Source: SG8-41 sp964521405
GTDB taxonomy: Bacteria > Pseudomonadota > Gammaproteobacteria > Burkholderiales > SG8-41
Length of the DNA: 14,978 nucleotides
Assembly: GCA_964521405.1 (NCBI GenBank)
Contig: CAZFRR010000319.1
Coordinates: 1 to 14,978, forward strand
Direction of reading: 5' to 3'
In this document: positions 7,307 through 14,436 of the stretch, piece by piece
Layout of the letters: every line of letters starts with the position of its first letter
Position numbering within the stretch: position 1 is the stretch's first letter
Made by a program: the position numbers and the translations under genes
The notes under the pieces: model-generated
Database searches by the model: none
The model's input: only the letters and a program-made list of their open reading frames with translations
Told to the model about the DNA's origin: nothing

Positions 7307-8182
7307 TCATACCCGCCTCCCGAACAGCCCCGCCGGCCGCCATAGCAGTATGGCGATCGTCGCGACGTAGATGAAAAACGCCCCGAACTGCGGTACCCAG
7401 TACTTGCAGGCGGTGTCGGTGATGCCGATGAGCAGCGCTGCAATGAACGGCCCACGCAGGGTGCCGAGGCCGCCGACCGCCACCACGATCAGGAAGTAGA
7501 CAAGGTGCTCGAAGGGATAGGTGGGTTGCACGGTGAGGATCTCCGCGCCGAGCGCTCCGCCGAGGCCGGCGAGACCGCTGCCCATGGCGAAAGTGATCGT
7601 GAAGAGGCGCCTGGTGTTGATGCCGACCGCCCGGGCCATCGGGCCGTTGTCCACGGCCGCCCGCACCATCGCGCCCCAGCGCGTTCGCTCGACTCCGAAC
7701 CACAGGGCGCCGACCATCACGGCGCTGATCGCGATCAGAAACACCCGGAAAGCGGGGAAGTCGCGCCCGAGCAGGCCGAACTGGCCTTTCAGGTAATCGG
7801 GCAGCGGCACCAGCAGTTGCATGGTGCCGAACAGCAGCCGAGCCGTGGCGATGGCGATGAAGATCAGGCCGATCGTGAACAGCACCTGGGCGAGCTCGCC
7901 CGCGGTATACAGGCGCGAGTACAGCAGCCGCTCGAGCACCACGCTCCCGGCCCCGACCAGCACGAACGCCAGCACGAGCGCCAGCGGATACGGCACGCCG
8001 AAACTGCCCATCGCCGCGATGAGGATGTAGCCGCCCGCCATGGCAAATACGCCGTGGGCGAGGTTGACGAAACCCATCATGCCCATCGTCACCGACAGGC
8101 CGACCGAAATCACGTAGAGGATCATGCCGTAGGCGGTGCCGTGGAAAGCGACGCTTACGAGCGACGAGAGCACCGCTTCCAT
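7307..8182 (-). CDS. livH: Branched-chain amino acid-type ABC transporter permease (LivH-like)
   Basis: This 291-residue inner-membrane permease is the partner of LivM. The N-terminus (A-Y-G-M-I-L-Y-V-I-S-V-G-L-S-V-T-M-G) and G-F-V-N-L-A-H-G-x-F-A-M (about residues 37-48) match the LivH family, where the corresponding motif is usually G-V-I-N-F-A-H-G. Several hydrophobic helices follow, with the family-typical R-A-A-V-D-N and A-V-G-I-N coupling loop near residues 175-190. The start at 8182 fits the family N-terminus, although no strong Shine-Dalgarno is seen. It lies just after a hairpin terminator that separates it from the binding-protein gene, so its expression probably depends on read-through. 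Confidence 0.93.
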   Translation of the reverse strand: MEAVLSSLVSVAFHGTAYGMILYVISVGLSVTMGMMGFVNLAHGVFAMAGGYILIAAMGSFGVPYPLALVLAFVLVGAGSVVLERLLYSRLYTAGELAQVLFTIGLIFIAIATARLLFGTMQLLVPLPDYLKGQFGLLGRDFPAFRVFLIAISAVMVGALWFGVERTRWGAMVRAAVDNGPMARAVGINTRRLFTITFAMGSGLAGLGGALGAEILTVQPTYPFEHLVYFLIVVAVGGLGTLRGPFIAALLIGITDTACKYWVPQFGAFFIYVATIAILLWRPAGLFGRRV

Positions 8183-8262
8183 TTGGCAGTCTGTCGAAGG
8201 GGTCTCTGTCTTGTTTCGTTCAGGAGTTTGTCGGAGTCGCGCCCGGCACGCTCCTGGGCAGA

Positions 8263-8291
8263 TAAAACCCGGGCCACTGGCGTGGCCCGGG
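8263..8291 (-). terminator. Rho-independent terminator or attenuator between the binding-protein gene and livH
   Basis: A perfect 10-bp inverted repeat, CCCGGGCCAC (8268-8277) and GTGGCCCGGG (8282-8291), has a 4-base loop and is followed on the minus strand by TTTTAT. It begins 12 bp past the stop of the binding-protein gene. A partial terminator here would let the binding protein be made in excess over the permeases, as is common in ABC importer operons. Confidence 0.8.
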
Positions 8292-8303
8292 AGCGGTCGG
8301 GTG

Positions 8304-9488
8304 CTACTTCTTGATCTCTTTCCAGGGGTCTTTCACCTGCGGGAAGGTCTCGAACTCCACGTTGGCGAGCTGCCCGCCCACTTTTTTCACTTCGCGCATG
8401 TACTCGTTCTGGATGATGTCGCGGGTTTCCGGGTCGATCGCGATCGGCCCGCGCGGGCTCGACGGGTTCTTGTATTTCTTCACCAGCGCCATGGTCCGGT
8501 CGGGGTCGATCTGCCCTTTCTGCTCGCGGATCACGTGGTAGATCGCGTCCATGGCGTCCCACGCGCCCACGGACATGAAGCTGGGCCAGGATTTCTCGCC
8601 GTATTCCTTCTTCCAGGCGGCGATGAATGCCTTGTTCGCCGGGCGCGTCGCCGCGGCCGAATAGTGGTGCATGGTGAGCACGCCGAGCGCCGCGTCGCCC
8701 ATGTTGGGCAGTTCCTCGTCGGTGGTGATGTCGCCGGGGCCGATGAACTTGATGCCCGTCTTGTCGAGGCCGAGGTCGCCGTAGGCCTTCATGATCTGCG
8801 TCGCCTGGCGGCCCGCCGGCACGAACGCGAACACCACGTCCGGCTTGGCGTCCTTGGCGCGCTGCATGAAGGGAACGAAATCCGGATTGGCAACGGGGAT
8901 GCGTACCATGCCGAGGATCTTGCCGCCGCCTTCGGTGAACCCTTTCTCGAAGCCGGCCTCGCTGTCGTGGCCGGGGGCGAAATCGCTGACCGCGATGTAG
9001 GCGCTCTTGTACTTCCTCGACGCCCACGCGCCGAGCGGATAGGTGGACTGCCACAGCGTGAAGGAAAAGCGCGCAATGTAAGGCGAGCGCTCCGTAATCA
9101 CCGACGCGGCGGCATTCATGATGAAGAACGGCAGTTTCGCCTCCTGGGTGAGGGGCGCGATCGCCAGCGCGTTGGGCGTGAACACGACGCCGGTGAGGAT
9201 CTGGATCTTGTCGCGGACGATCAGCTCCTGCGCCAGCTGCTTCGCCTTGTCCGGGCTCGGGCCGCCGTCATCGCGGATAACGAGTTCGATTTTTACCCCC
9301 GGGGGCAGCTTGTCCGCGTTCTGCTTCATGTACAGCTTGATGCCCTTGTCGATCAGGTCGCCGAGCGTCGCGAACGGACCGGAGTAGGTGTTGATCACGC
9401 CGATCTTGATGGTCTGGGCGGCAGCAGGGGCGGCACAGATCAAGGTCGTCCAGGCAATCATCAGTATTATGTGGATGAACTGTTTCAT
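8304..9488 (-). CDS. Periplasmic substrate-binding protein of a Liv/HAAT-type ABC transporter
   Basis: This 394-residue protein is of the type 1 periplasmic binding fold (Peripla_BP_6 family). It captures the ligand outside the inner membrane and delivers it to LivHMGF. It starts with a clear Sec signal peptide (K2, hydrophobic 4-18, cleavage likely after A-P-A-A-A at residue 24). The mature start I-K-I-G-V-I-N-T-Y-S-G-P is the typical first strand and ligand loop of this family. The Cys in the signal peptide is not in a lipobox, so it is a soluble protein. ATG at 9488 is preferred over GTG at 9494 because AGGAG (9494-9498) lies 5 bases upstream and overlaps the GTG. It is the first gene of the operon and is followed by a hairpin terminator. 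Linkage to a molybdenum hydroxylase suggests an aromatic or heterocyclic ligand rather than leucine. Confidence 0.92.
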   Translation of the reverse strand: MKQFIHIILMIAWTTLICAAPAAAQTIKIGVINTYSGPFATLGDLIDKGIKLYMKQNADKLPPGVKIELVIRDDGGPSPDKAKQLAQELIVRDKIQILTGVVFTPNALAIAPLTQEAKLPFFIMNAAASVITERSPYIARFSFTLWQSTYPLGAWASRKYKSAYIAVSDFAPGHDSEAGFEKGFTEGGGKILGMVRIPVANPDFVPFMQRAKDAKPDVVFAFVPAGRQATQIMKAYGDLGLDKTGIKFIGPGDITTDEELPNMGDAALGVLTMHHYSAAATRPANKAFIAAWKKEYGEKSWPSFMSVGAWDAMDAIYHVIREQKGQIDPDRTMALVKKYKNPSSPRGPIAIDPETRDIIQNEYMREVKKVGGQLANVEFETFPQVKDPWKEIKK

Positions 9489-9493
9489 GGCCA

Positions 9494-9498
9494 CTCCT
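9494..9498 (-). promoter_or_regulatory. Ribosome binding site of the substrate-binding protein gene
   Basis: AGGAG on the minus strand, 5 bases before the ATG at 9488. It selects that start over the GTG six bases upstream. Confidence 0.7.
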
Positions 9499-9717
9499 GT
9501 GAGGCCATTGAATTTACCAGATTTTTGACGAAAGAGCGTGCTGGTTCTGGTGCGATTGCCGGGCTTCGCTCAAGTGCCCCGACCTGGTTTGCCGCGTCAG
9601 CAGGCTGAGGAGGCCGGAGACCGCCGATGCCGGTGCCGTTCCACCCGGTTCGTGCCAGGCTGAAATAATGCTGGCGACGGGCCCTTTTTATTGGCACGAT
9701 AGTCAATGTAATTCCGA

Positions 9718-9723
9718 AAGGAG
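9718..9723 (+). promoter_or_regulatory. Ribosome binding site of the cupin gene
   Basis: AAGGAG lies 10 bases before the ATG at 9734. The spacing is slightly long but favours this start over the in-frame ATG at 9668. Confidence 0.6.
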
Positions 9724-9733
9724 CACGGCGGAC

Positions 9734-10135
9734 ATGTCTGACAATGAGAGCAGGCCCAATACGAATAAATACGTGGTGGATTTCCATCACATGGAAAGGA
9801 AACCCACGATCGGGAAGGTCTCCACGGGGGAAGGCGCGTCGTTCAACGGCGAGCGCATTTATTGCGGTCTCGTGCACAAGAGGCAGGGCACGGGCTCGAA
9901 GCCGCACTACCATCCCGACGAGACCTTCAATTACGTCCTGAAGGGCTCGCTGAAGGTCCATATGGACGGCATGAATTTCACGGTGCCGACCGGCTGCCTC
10001 TACCACATCCCGTCCAACATGGTGCATACCGCCGTCGCCGGCGATGACGGGGATGCCACCTACCTGGTCTGGCGCGACCGGGTGGGCGAGAAGCAAGGGA
10101 AGCCCGTCACCATTGAAGCCAGTGAATCTGTCTGA
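9734..10135 (+). CDS. Small single-domain cupin protein
   Basis: This 133-residue cytoplasmic protein has one cupin_2 barrel. The first metal motif is H-Y-H-P-D-E (His58, His60, Glu63) followed by F-N-Y-V-L-K-G, and the second contains I-P-S-N-M-V-H with His98. These are the usual 3-His/1-Glu ligands of metal-dependent cupins, which include dioxygenases, isomerases and ligand-binding regulators. ATG at 9734 is used because of the Shine-Dalgarno at 9718-9723; an upstream ATG at 9668 would add 22 residues with no conserved character. The 3' end overlaps the thioesterase gene by 14 bp, so the two are probably co-translated. It is divergent from the transport operon. Its reaction cannot be predicted. 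Confidence 0.85.
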   Translation: MSDNESRPNTNKYVVDFHHMERKPTIGKVSTGEGASFNGERIYCGLVHKRQGTGSKPHYHPDETFNYVLKGSLKVHMDGMNFTVPTGCLYHIPSNMVHTAVAGDDGDATYLVWRDRVGEKQGKPVTIEASESV

Positions 10136-10529
10136 GGCGCTGATACCCGGATTGACGGGATCCGCCGAGATCATCGTCGGCACGCGCGATACCGCGCCGC
10201 ATGTGGGCAGCGGCAAGATCGGCGTTCTCGCGACGCCCGTCATGGTGAACCTCATGGAAGCTGCGGCGCTGCAGGCGGTGGAGCGGTTCATGCCCCCGGG
10301 ACATCAAACGGTGGGCACCCACCTGGACGTGAAGCATTTCGCGGCGACGCCGGTCGGATTGCGCGTGCGCGCTCATGCGGAGCTCATCAAGGTCGAGGGG
10401 CGCACGCTGACGCTCCGGATCCACGCCGAGGACGAGCGCGAGAAAATCGGGGAGGGGGTGCACGAGCGCCTCATTATCAACGTCGAGCGGTTCGACCAGC
10501 GCATGCAGAAGAAGCTGGGCAAGGCGTGA
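10122..10529 (+). CDS. Hotdog-fold acyl-CoA thioesterase, FlK-like
   Basis: The 135-residue protein matches the FlK (fluoroacetyl-CoA-specific thioesterase) family, from P-G-L-T-G-S-A-E near the start through L-A-T-P-V-M-V-x-L-M-E to V-G-T-H-L-D-V-K-H-x-A-A-T-P. Thr38, Glu46 and His72 have exactly the spacing of the FlK triad Thr42/Glu50/His76 (8 and 26 residues), so it is probably an active thioesterase. Specificity is unknown; most homologs outside Streptomyces are not shown to act on fluoroacetyl-CoA. The GTG at 10122 gives the family N-terminus and overlaps the cupin stop by 14 bp. A TTG at 10113 is an alternative. An ATG at 10044 lies deep in the cupin gene and is unlikely. It may release a free acid from a CoA ester in the catabolic pathway encoded next door. 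Confidence 0.85.
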   Translation: MNLSEALIPGLTGSAEIIVGTRDTAPHVGSGKIGVLATPVMVNLMEAAALQAVERFMPPGHQTVGTHLDVKHFAATPVGLRVRAHAELIKVEGRTLTLRIHAEDEREKIGEGVHERLIINVERFDQRMQKKLGKA

Positions 10530-10553
10530 CCCCGGGAATGCCCCGCCGGCGGT

Positions 10554-10559
10554 TATAAT
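10554..10559 (+). promoter_or_regulatory. Sigma-70 -10 element (TATAAT) just before the MBL-fold gene
   Basis: A perfect TATAAT in a GC-rich genome ends 8 bases before the ATG at 10568. Transcription would start at about 10565-10568, on or next to the start codon. No TTGACA-like -35 is seen at the right distance, and a 10-bp palindrome CCGCCGGCGG (10543-10552) fills the spacer. No Shine-Dalgarno precedes the ATG, consistent with a leaderless mRNA. Confidence 0.5.
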
Positions 10560-10567
10560 TAAATCCT

Positions 10568-11335
10568 ATGCGCCTGCGCGTGCTCGGCTGTTCGGGGGGT
10601 ATTGGCGGACAGCAAAACCGGACCACTTCTTTCCTGCTCGATCGGGACGTGTTGATCGATGCGGGAACCGGGGTCGGCGACCTCTCGCTTTCCGAACTCA
10701 CGCTGATCGACCATATCTTCATCACCCATTCGCATCTCGATCATGTCAACTCGATTGCCTTCTTCGTGGACTCGGTGGGCTCGCTGCGGCCCAAGCCGGT
10801 CACGGTCTACGCGACGGGCCCCACCATCGCGATTCTGAAAAGGCATCTCTTCAACGGGGATATCTGGCCGGATTTCACCCAGATCCCCTCGCTCGAAGAC
10901 CCGTGGTTGCGTTACCAGGAAATCAAGGTGGGCGAGGTGATCGCCATCGGGGGACGGAGAATCACGGTGCTGCCCGCGGTCCACACGGTCCCGGCGGTTG
11001 GCTACCACCTCGACAGCGGGAAGGGCAGCCTGGTCTTCACCGGCGACACCGGCCCGAACGACGCGCTGTGGCTCGAGGTGAACCGCATTAAAAATCTCAA
11101 GTATTTGATCATCGAAACCGCCTTCTCCGACAAGGAGCGCAAGCTGGCCGAGGTAGCCCTGCACCTGTGCCCGTCCATGCTCGCCGAGGAGTTGGCGAAA
11201 CTCGAGCGCCAGGCCGAGGTCTATATCACGCACTTGAAGCCCAGCGAGATCGAGCTGACGATGCAGGAAATCGAGGAGATTTCGAGCCGCTTCCAGCCGC
11301 GCCTCCTGCAGAACAATCACGTTTTTGATTTCTGA
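10568..11335 (+). CDS. MBL-fold metallohydrolase, class II cyclic-nucleotide phosphodiesterase-like
   Basis: The 255-residue protein has the metallo-beta-lactamase fold with the di-metal motif T-H-S-H-L-D-H (residues 53-59), His139, Asp160 in T-G-D-T-G, and His222 in T-H-L-K-P. The sequence H-S-H-L-D-H-V-N-S followed by hydrophobic residues, and I-E-T-A-F at 182-186, resemble class II 3',5'-cyclic-nucleotide phosphodiesterases (PF02112) more than RNase Z or glyoxalase II. The metal ligands look intact, so it is probably active. It starts at the family-typical M-R-L-R-V-L-G-C-S-G-G, with no Shine-Dalgarno but a TATAAT 8 bases upstream. It is followed 103 bp later by an HD-GYP gene, placing three phosphodiesterase-type proteins in a row. 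Its nucleotide substrate, cAMP or other, is not determinable. Confidence 0.85.
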   Translation: MRLRVLGCSGGIGGQQNRTTSFLLDRDVLIDAGTGVGDLSLSELTLIDHIFITHSHLDHVNSIAFFVDSVGSLRPKPVTVYATGPTIAILKRHLFNGDIWPDFTQIPSLEDPWLRYQEIKVGEVIAIGGRRITVLPAVHTVPAVGYHLDSGKGSLVFTGDTGPNDALWLEVNRIKNLKYLIIETAFSDKERKLAEVALHLCPSMLAEELAKLERQAEVYITHLKPSEIELTMQEIEEISSRFQPRLLQNNHVFDF

Positions 11336-11438
11336 CACCAGGCCGCCGCAGCGCGACTTGCGCCTGGCCCCGGCAGGACGGAAAATTGCGCTATTCTGGT
11401 CACGCGGGACCCGCGACGGCCGGGTCGATACCATAATC

Positions 11439-12668
11439 ATGAGAAAAGAGGTCTCAGTCGGAGAGCTGGAGTTTGGCGTATTCATCGCCGAGCTCGACCG
11501 GCCGTGGACGGAAACACCGTTCATCTTCCAGGGCTTCGTGTTGAATAACGACGAGCAGCTCGCGACGCTCAAGCAATACTGCAAGAAGGTCTACATCGAC
11601 CTCGACAAGGGCCTCGACCTGCCCGAACGCAGCCAGCTGCAAACCGCCTCGCTCAGCAGCGGGCCCAAACCCCCGAGCGTTCTCGCGAGCATCAAGAACA
11701 AGGTCAAGTACGAGGAACTGGCAGGCGTCGACGCGGAAATACCGCGCGCGCGCACATCCCTCAACAAGACCGAGTCGGCGCTGCAGGACCTGCTGGTCTC
11801 GGTCAGGGCCGGCAAGGCGATCGACGCCCCCCGGGTAAGGGAGGCCGTGACGAGCATGACCGACAGCGTCGTGCGCAACCCCGACGCCATGCTGCTGCTC
11901 GCCAAGATGAAAGAGAAGGGCGGGCGCAACCTCGATCGCGCGGTCGGGGTCTCCATCTACATGATCACGTTCGGCCGCTTCCTGCAAATGCCGCGCGAGC
12001 AGCTCGATCTCCTGGGCATGCTCGGCTTGTTGCAGGACGTGGGCAAGATGAGAGTGCCGGAGGAAGTGCTCGGCAAGTCGGAACCTCTCAGCCATGTCGA
12101 AACGGTGCTGTGCAGGAGCCACGTCGATCACTCGGTCGCCATCCTGAGGGAGACCACCGGCCTGCCCGCCGACCTGCCCGCGCTCGCGTCCCTGCACCAC
12201 GAGCGCTTTGACGGCGGCGGCTATCCGAAGGGGCTGAAAGGCGGGGAGATCGGGCTGTTCGGCGTCATCGCGGGGCTGGTCGATTTTTTCGATGCACTTT
12301 CTCACCCCCGTCCCTACGGCGAAGCGCTCGCGCCCTCCAACGTGCTCACCATGCTCTACAACTTGCGCGATATCCAGTTCGACGGCCCGCTGGTCGAGCA
12401 GTTCATCCAGTGCATCGGGATCTTCCCGGTGGGCGCCATCGTCGAGCTGAACTCGGGCGAGATGGGGATCGTGATAGCGCAAAACCTGGCGCGCAGGCTG
12501 CAGCCGCGCGTCATGGTGGTGCTCGACGCGAAGGGCAATCGGAAGACGCCGCACCTGATCCTCGACCTGGCAAAGGATCCGAGGATGAATCCGGAAACCC
12601 CGTATCGCATCAAGCGCACACTGGAGAAGGGTAGTGTCGCAATCGACCCATCCGAATTCTTCATCTGA
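11439..12668 (+). CDS. DUF3391/HD-GYP domain protein with degenerate metal site
   Basis: The 409-residue cytoplasmic protein has an N-terminal DUF3391 domain (about 1-130) and an HD-GYP c-di-GMP phosphodiesterase domain (about 150-330). Retained are H228, H253-H254, the GYP motif (261-263), Asp282 in V-D-F-F-D-A-L, and R-P-Y. Lost are the HD motif His (Q199-D200 in L-L-Q-D-V-G-K, where the family has L-L-H-D-I-G-K) and the first metal His, where Arg167 or Asp166 stands. Hydrolysis of c-di-GMP is therefore doubtful; it may bind c-di-GMP or act by protein contacts. ATG at 11439 gives the family N-terminus (M-R-K-E-V-S-V-G-E-L). Upstream open frame to 11325 overlaps the MBL gene and looks non-coding. 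The C-terminus overlaps the next gene by 35 bp. Confidence 0.9.
   Translation: MRKEVSVGELEFGVFIAELDRPWTETPFIFQGFVLNNDEQLATLKQYCKKVYIDLDKGLDLPERSQLQTASLSSGPKPPSVLASIKNKVKYEELAGVDAEIPRARTSLNKTESALQDLLVSVRAGKAIDAPRVREAVTSMTDSVVRNPDAMLLLAKMKEKGGRNLDRAVGVSIYMITFGRFLQMPREQLDLLGMLGLLQDVGKMRVPEEVLGKSEPLSHVETVLCRSHVDHSVAILRETTGLPADLPALASLHHERFDGGGYPKGLKGGEIGLFGVIAGLVDFFDALSHPRPYGEALAPSNVLTMLYNLRDIQFDGPLVEQFIQCIGIFPVGAIVELNSGEMGIVIAQNLARRLQPRVMVVLDAKGNRKTPHLILDLAKDPRMNPETPYRIKRTLEKGSVAIDPSEFFI
12623..12630 (+). promoter_or_regulatory. Ribosome binding site of the GGDEF-EAL gene, inside the HD-GYP gene
   Basis: GGAGAAGG lies within the 3' end of the HD-GYP coding sequence. The GGAG is 7 bases before the GTG at 12634. 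It supports the 35-bp gene overlap and translational coupling. Confidence 0.7.
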
Positions 12669-14436
12669 CGGGGGGACGGCAGGCGCGGATCAGGCTTCGT
12701 CGCCGGAGCAGGCAGCGGGCGTTGGCCTCGGCGCGCTGATCGCGCGCCTGGCGGAGGAGTTCAGCGCCGATCCCAGGACGATTGCCCGCGTCGCGGTGGT
12801 GTTCGCCGAGGTTCATGATCGCGCGCCGGACCTGTTTGTTCCGGCCGCGGGAGCTTTGGCCATCGCATTCGCGGCGGCCGCGGCCTCCGACGGCGCCGAC
12901 GTTCAGCCGGTCCATGCGGCGCTGGGCGAGTGGGCGCTCGACGCGGAGGGCGAGCCGATCGAGCGCATGCGCCGCGACTGCCTGCGTTTCCAGAGCGCGA
13001 TGACGCGCGGCGCGCTGCGGTTGTATGCCGGTGAACCGGAGTTGTGCACCGAGACCCTGCTGGCCCTGCAGCGCTTCAACTTCCTGCAGCTTGCGCTCCT
13101 CGCCTCGCTCTCGGCACGCGGCCAGGAGGAGGGCGGCGTAGTGCGGACGCTGCCGACGCCGGAGTACGCCGCCTTCATGGATATTTTCCGCAACACGATC
13201 GCGACCCACCAGCAGGAGGGCAGGCCGCTCGGCTTGCTGCTGATCCAGGTCGCCAAGGTCGAGCAGGTGGACCGCCTGCTCGGGTTGCAGCGGGGCGAAG
13301 CCTTCATGCTGCGCGTCACCCGGCGCATGCGCGAAGGCGTCCTGCGCAAGCAGGATCAACTCGGGCGGATCAGCCGCGACCAGCTGGCGTGCCTCCTGCC
13401 GTTCATCGCGGGGGAGGGCGTCGCGATCCTCGCCTCGAACAAGATCCTGGGCGCGCTGGAAGCGCCGGTGCCGATCGGCGACCAGTCGTTTGTCCCGGAC
13501 GCGGTGATCGGCATCGCGATGTTTCCGGAGCACGGCTCGGAGCCGCAGGCGCTGGTGCGCAACGCCAAGCTCGCGGTACGCGCGGCGCGCGGCGGGTCGG
13601 AACGGGTTGTCGTCTACAACCCGTCGCAGGGCGAAAATGAAGAACTCAAGATGCGCTTCGAGGCGCGGCTGCGTCATGCCCTGGAGCAGGGCACGCTCGA
13701 CCTTGCCTTCGAGCCGCAGCTCGACCTGGCCACCGGCCGGATCGGCGGGCTGGACTGCCTGCTGCGCTGGAAGGACGAGGAGCTGGGCCCGGTGTCCGAG
13801 GCGCAGGCGCGGGCAACCGCCGAAACCTCGGGCCTGGTGCGGGAGGTGACCTGGTGGGTGTTCAACAACGCGTTGAGGCTGTCGGCTGAAATCGCGCGCG
13901 CCGGGCTGCAGGTCCCGGTCAGCCTGAGAATCACCGCGACCAGCCTGCAGCAACCGGATTTTCCCGAGTTCGTGGGGCGCGCGCTACGCACCTGGGGCGT
14001 CCCGCCCAAGCATCTCATCATCGGCATCCACGAGTCCGCCTTTGCGGGAGGGGTCGAGCAGGCGAAGGAAACGTTGACGCGCCTGAAGGCGCACGGGTTG
14101 CGCCTCGGGATCGACGGCTTCGGCACCGGATCGTCGTCCCTCAGCAACCTGGCGCAGCTGCCGCTCGACGAGATGCGGCTCGCCGCCACGTTCGTGGCCG
14201 ACATGCAGCGCACCGGGCCCCACGAGAAGGTCGTCCGCTCGCTGATCCATCTCGCGCGGGACCTCGGGCTGCTGGTGGTGGCCGAAGGCGTGGAGGATGC
14301 CGAAACCGCGCTTGCGCTCTCCGCGCTCGGCTGCGGGCGCATCCAGGGCGAGCACGTGAGTCCTCCGCTGGGGGCGCAGGAGATCATTGGACACGCGGCA
14401 GGGTTGGCCGGGCTCTCGCTCCGGCCGGATGAATGA
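12634..14436 (+). CDS. Degenerate GGDEF-EAL protein (probable c-di-GMP-related non-enzymatic protein)
   Basis: The 600-residue cytoplasmic protein has a variable helical N-terminal region (about 1-165), a GGDEF-like domain (about 175-330) and an EAL-like domain (about 335-590). In place of GGDEF it has S-R-D-Q-L (247-251), so cyclase activity is not expected. In place of EAL it has D-C-L (374-376). The usual Asn ligand is Arg432, the Glu of the L-E-x-T-E-S segment is Gly464, the DDFG pair is D-G-F-G (494-497), and the K-x-D motif has become R-L-A (515-517). A-E-G-V-E (550-554) and Q-G (571-572) remain. The fold is clear, but the EAL phosphodiesterase is almost certainly inactive. The GTG at 12634 is supported by an upstream Shine-Dalgarno and overlaps the HD-GYP gene by 35 bp. 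The stop overlaps the next start in ATGA. Confidence 0.92.
   Translation: MSQSTHPNSSSDGGTAGADQASSPEQAAGVGLGALIARLAEEFSADPRTIARVAVVFAEVHDRAPDLFVPAAGALAIAFAAAAASDGADVQPVHAALGEWALDAEGEPIERMRRDCLRFQSAMTRGALRLYAGEPELCTETLLALQRFNFLQLALLASLSARGQEEGGVVRTLPTPEYAAFMDIFRNTIATHQQEGRPLGLLLIQVAKVEQVDRLLGLQRGEAFMLRVTRRMREGVLRKQDQLGRISRDQLACLLPFIAGEGVAILASNKILGALEAPVPIGDQSFVPDAVIGIAMFPEHGSEPQALVRNAKLAVRAARGGSERVVVYNPSQGENEELKMRFEARLRHALEQGTLDLAFEPQLDLATGRIGGLDCLLRWKDEELGPVSEAQARATAETSGLVREVTWWVFNNALRLSAEIARAGLQVPVSLRITATSLQQPDFPEFVGRALRTWGVPPKHLIIGIHESAFAGGVEQAKETLTRLKAHGLRLGIDGFGTGSSSLSNLAQLPLDEMRLAATFVADMQRTGPHEKVVRSLIHLARDLGLLVVAEGVEDAETALALSALGCGRIQGEHVSPPLGAQEIIGHAAGLAGLSLRPDE

Larger units (their letters stand above)
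9489..9733. other. Divergent intergenic region between the transport operon and the cupin gene
   Basis: These 245 bp must hold the promoters of both the leftward operon and the rightward cupin-thioesterase pair. I see no convincing sigma-70 pair. TTGGCACG (9691-9698) resembles a sigma-54 -24 box, but the -12 GC is missing. No regulator gene adjoins the region. Confidence 0.5.

Noticed and set aside
9691..9708. Sigma-54 promoter upstream of the cupin gene
   Set aside because: TTGGCACG fits a -24 box, but the position of the essential -12 GC holds AA.
9485..10291. Minus-strand open frame across the cupin gene and the intergenic region
   Set aside because: It lies opposite a cupin with clear metal-binding motifs and shows no domain of its own.
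12661..13953. Minus-strand open frame of 430 codons opposite the GGDEF-EAL gene
   Set aside because: Shadow frame: Arg/Gln/His-rich, no domain, and the plus strand encodes recognisable GGDEF and EAL folds.
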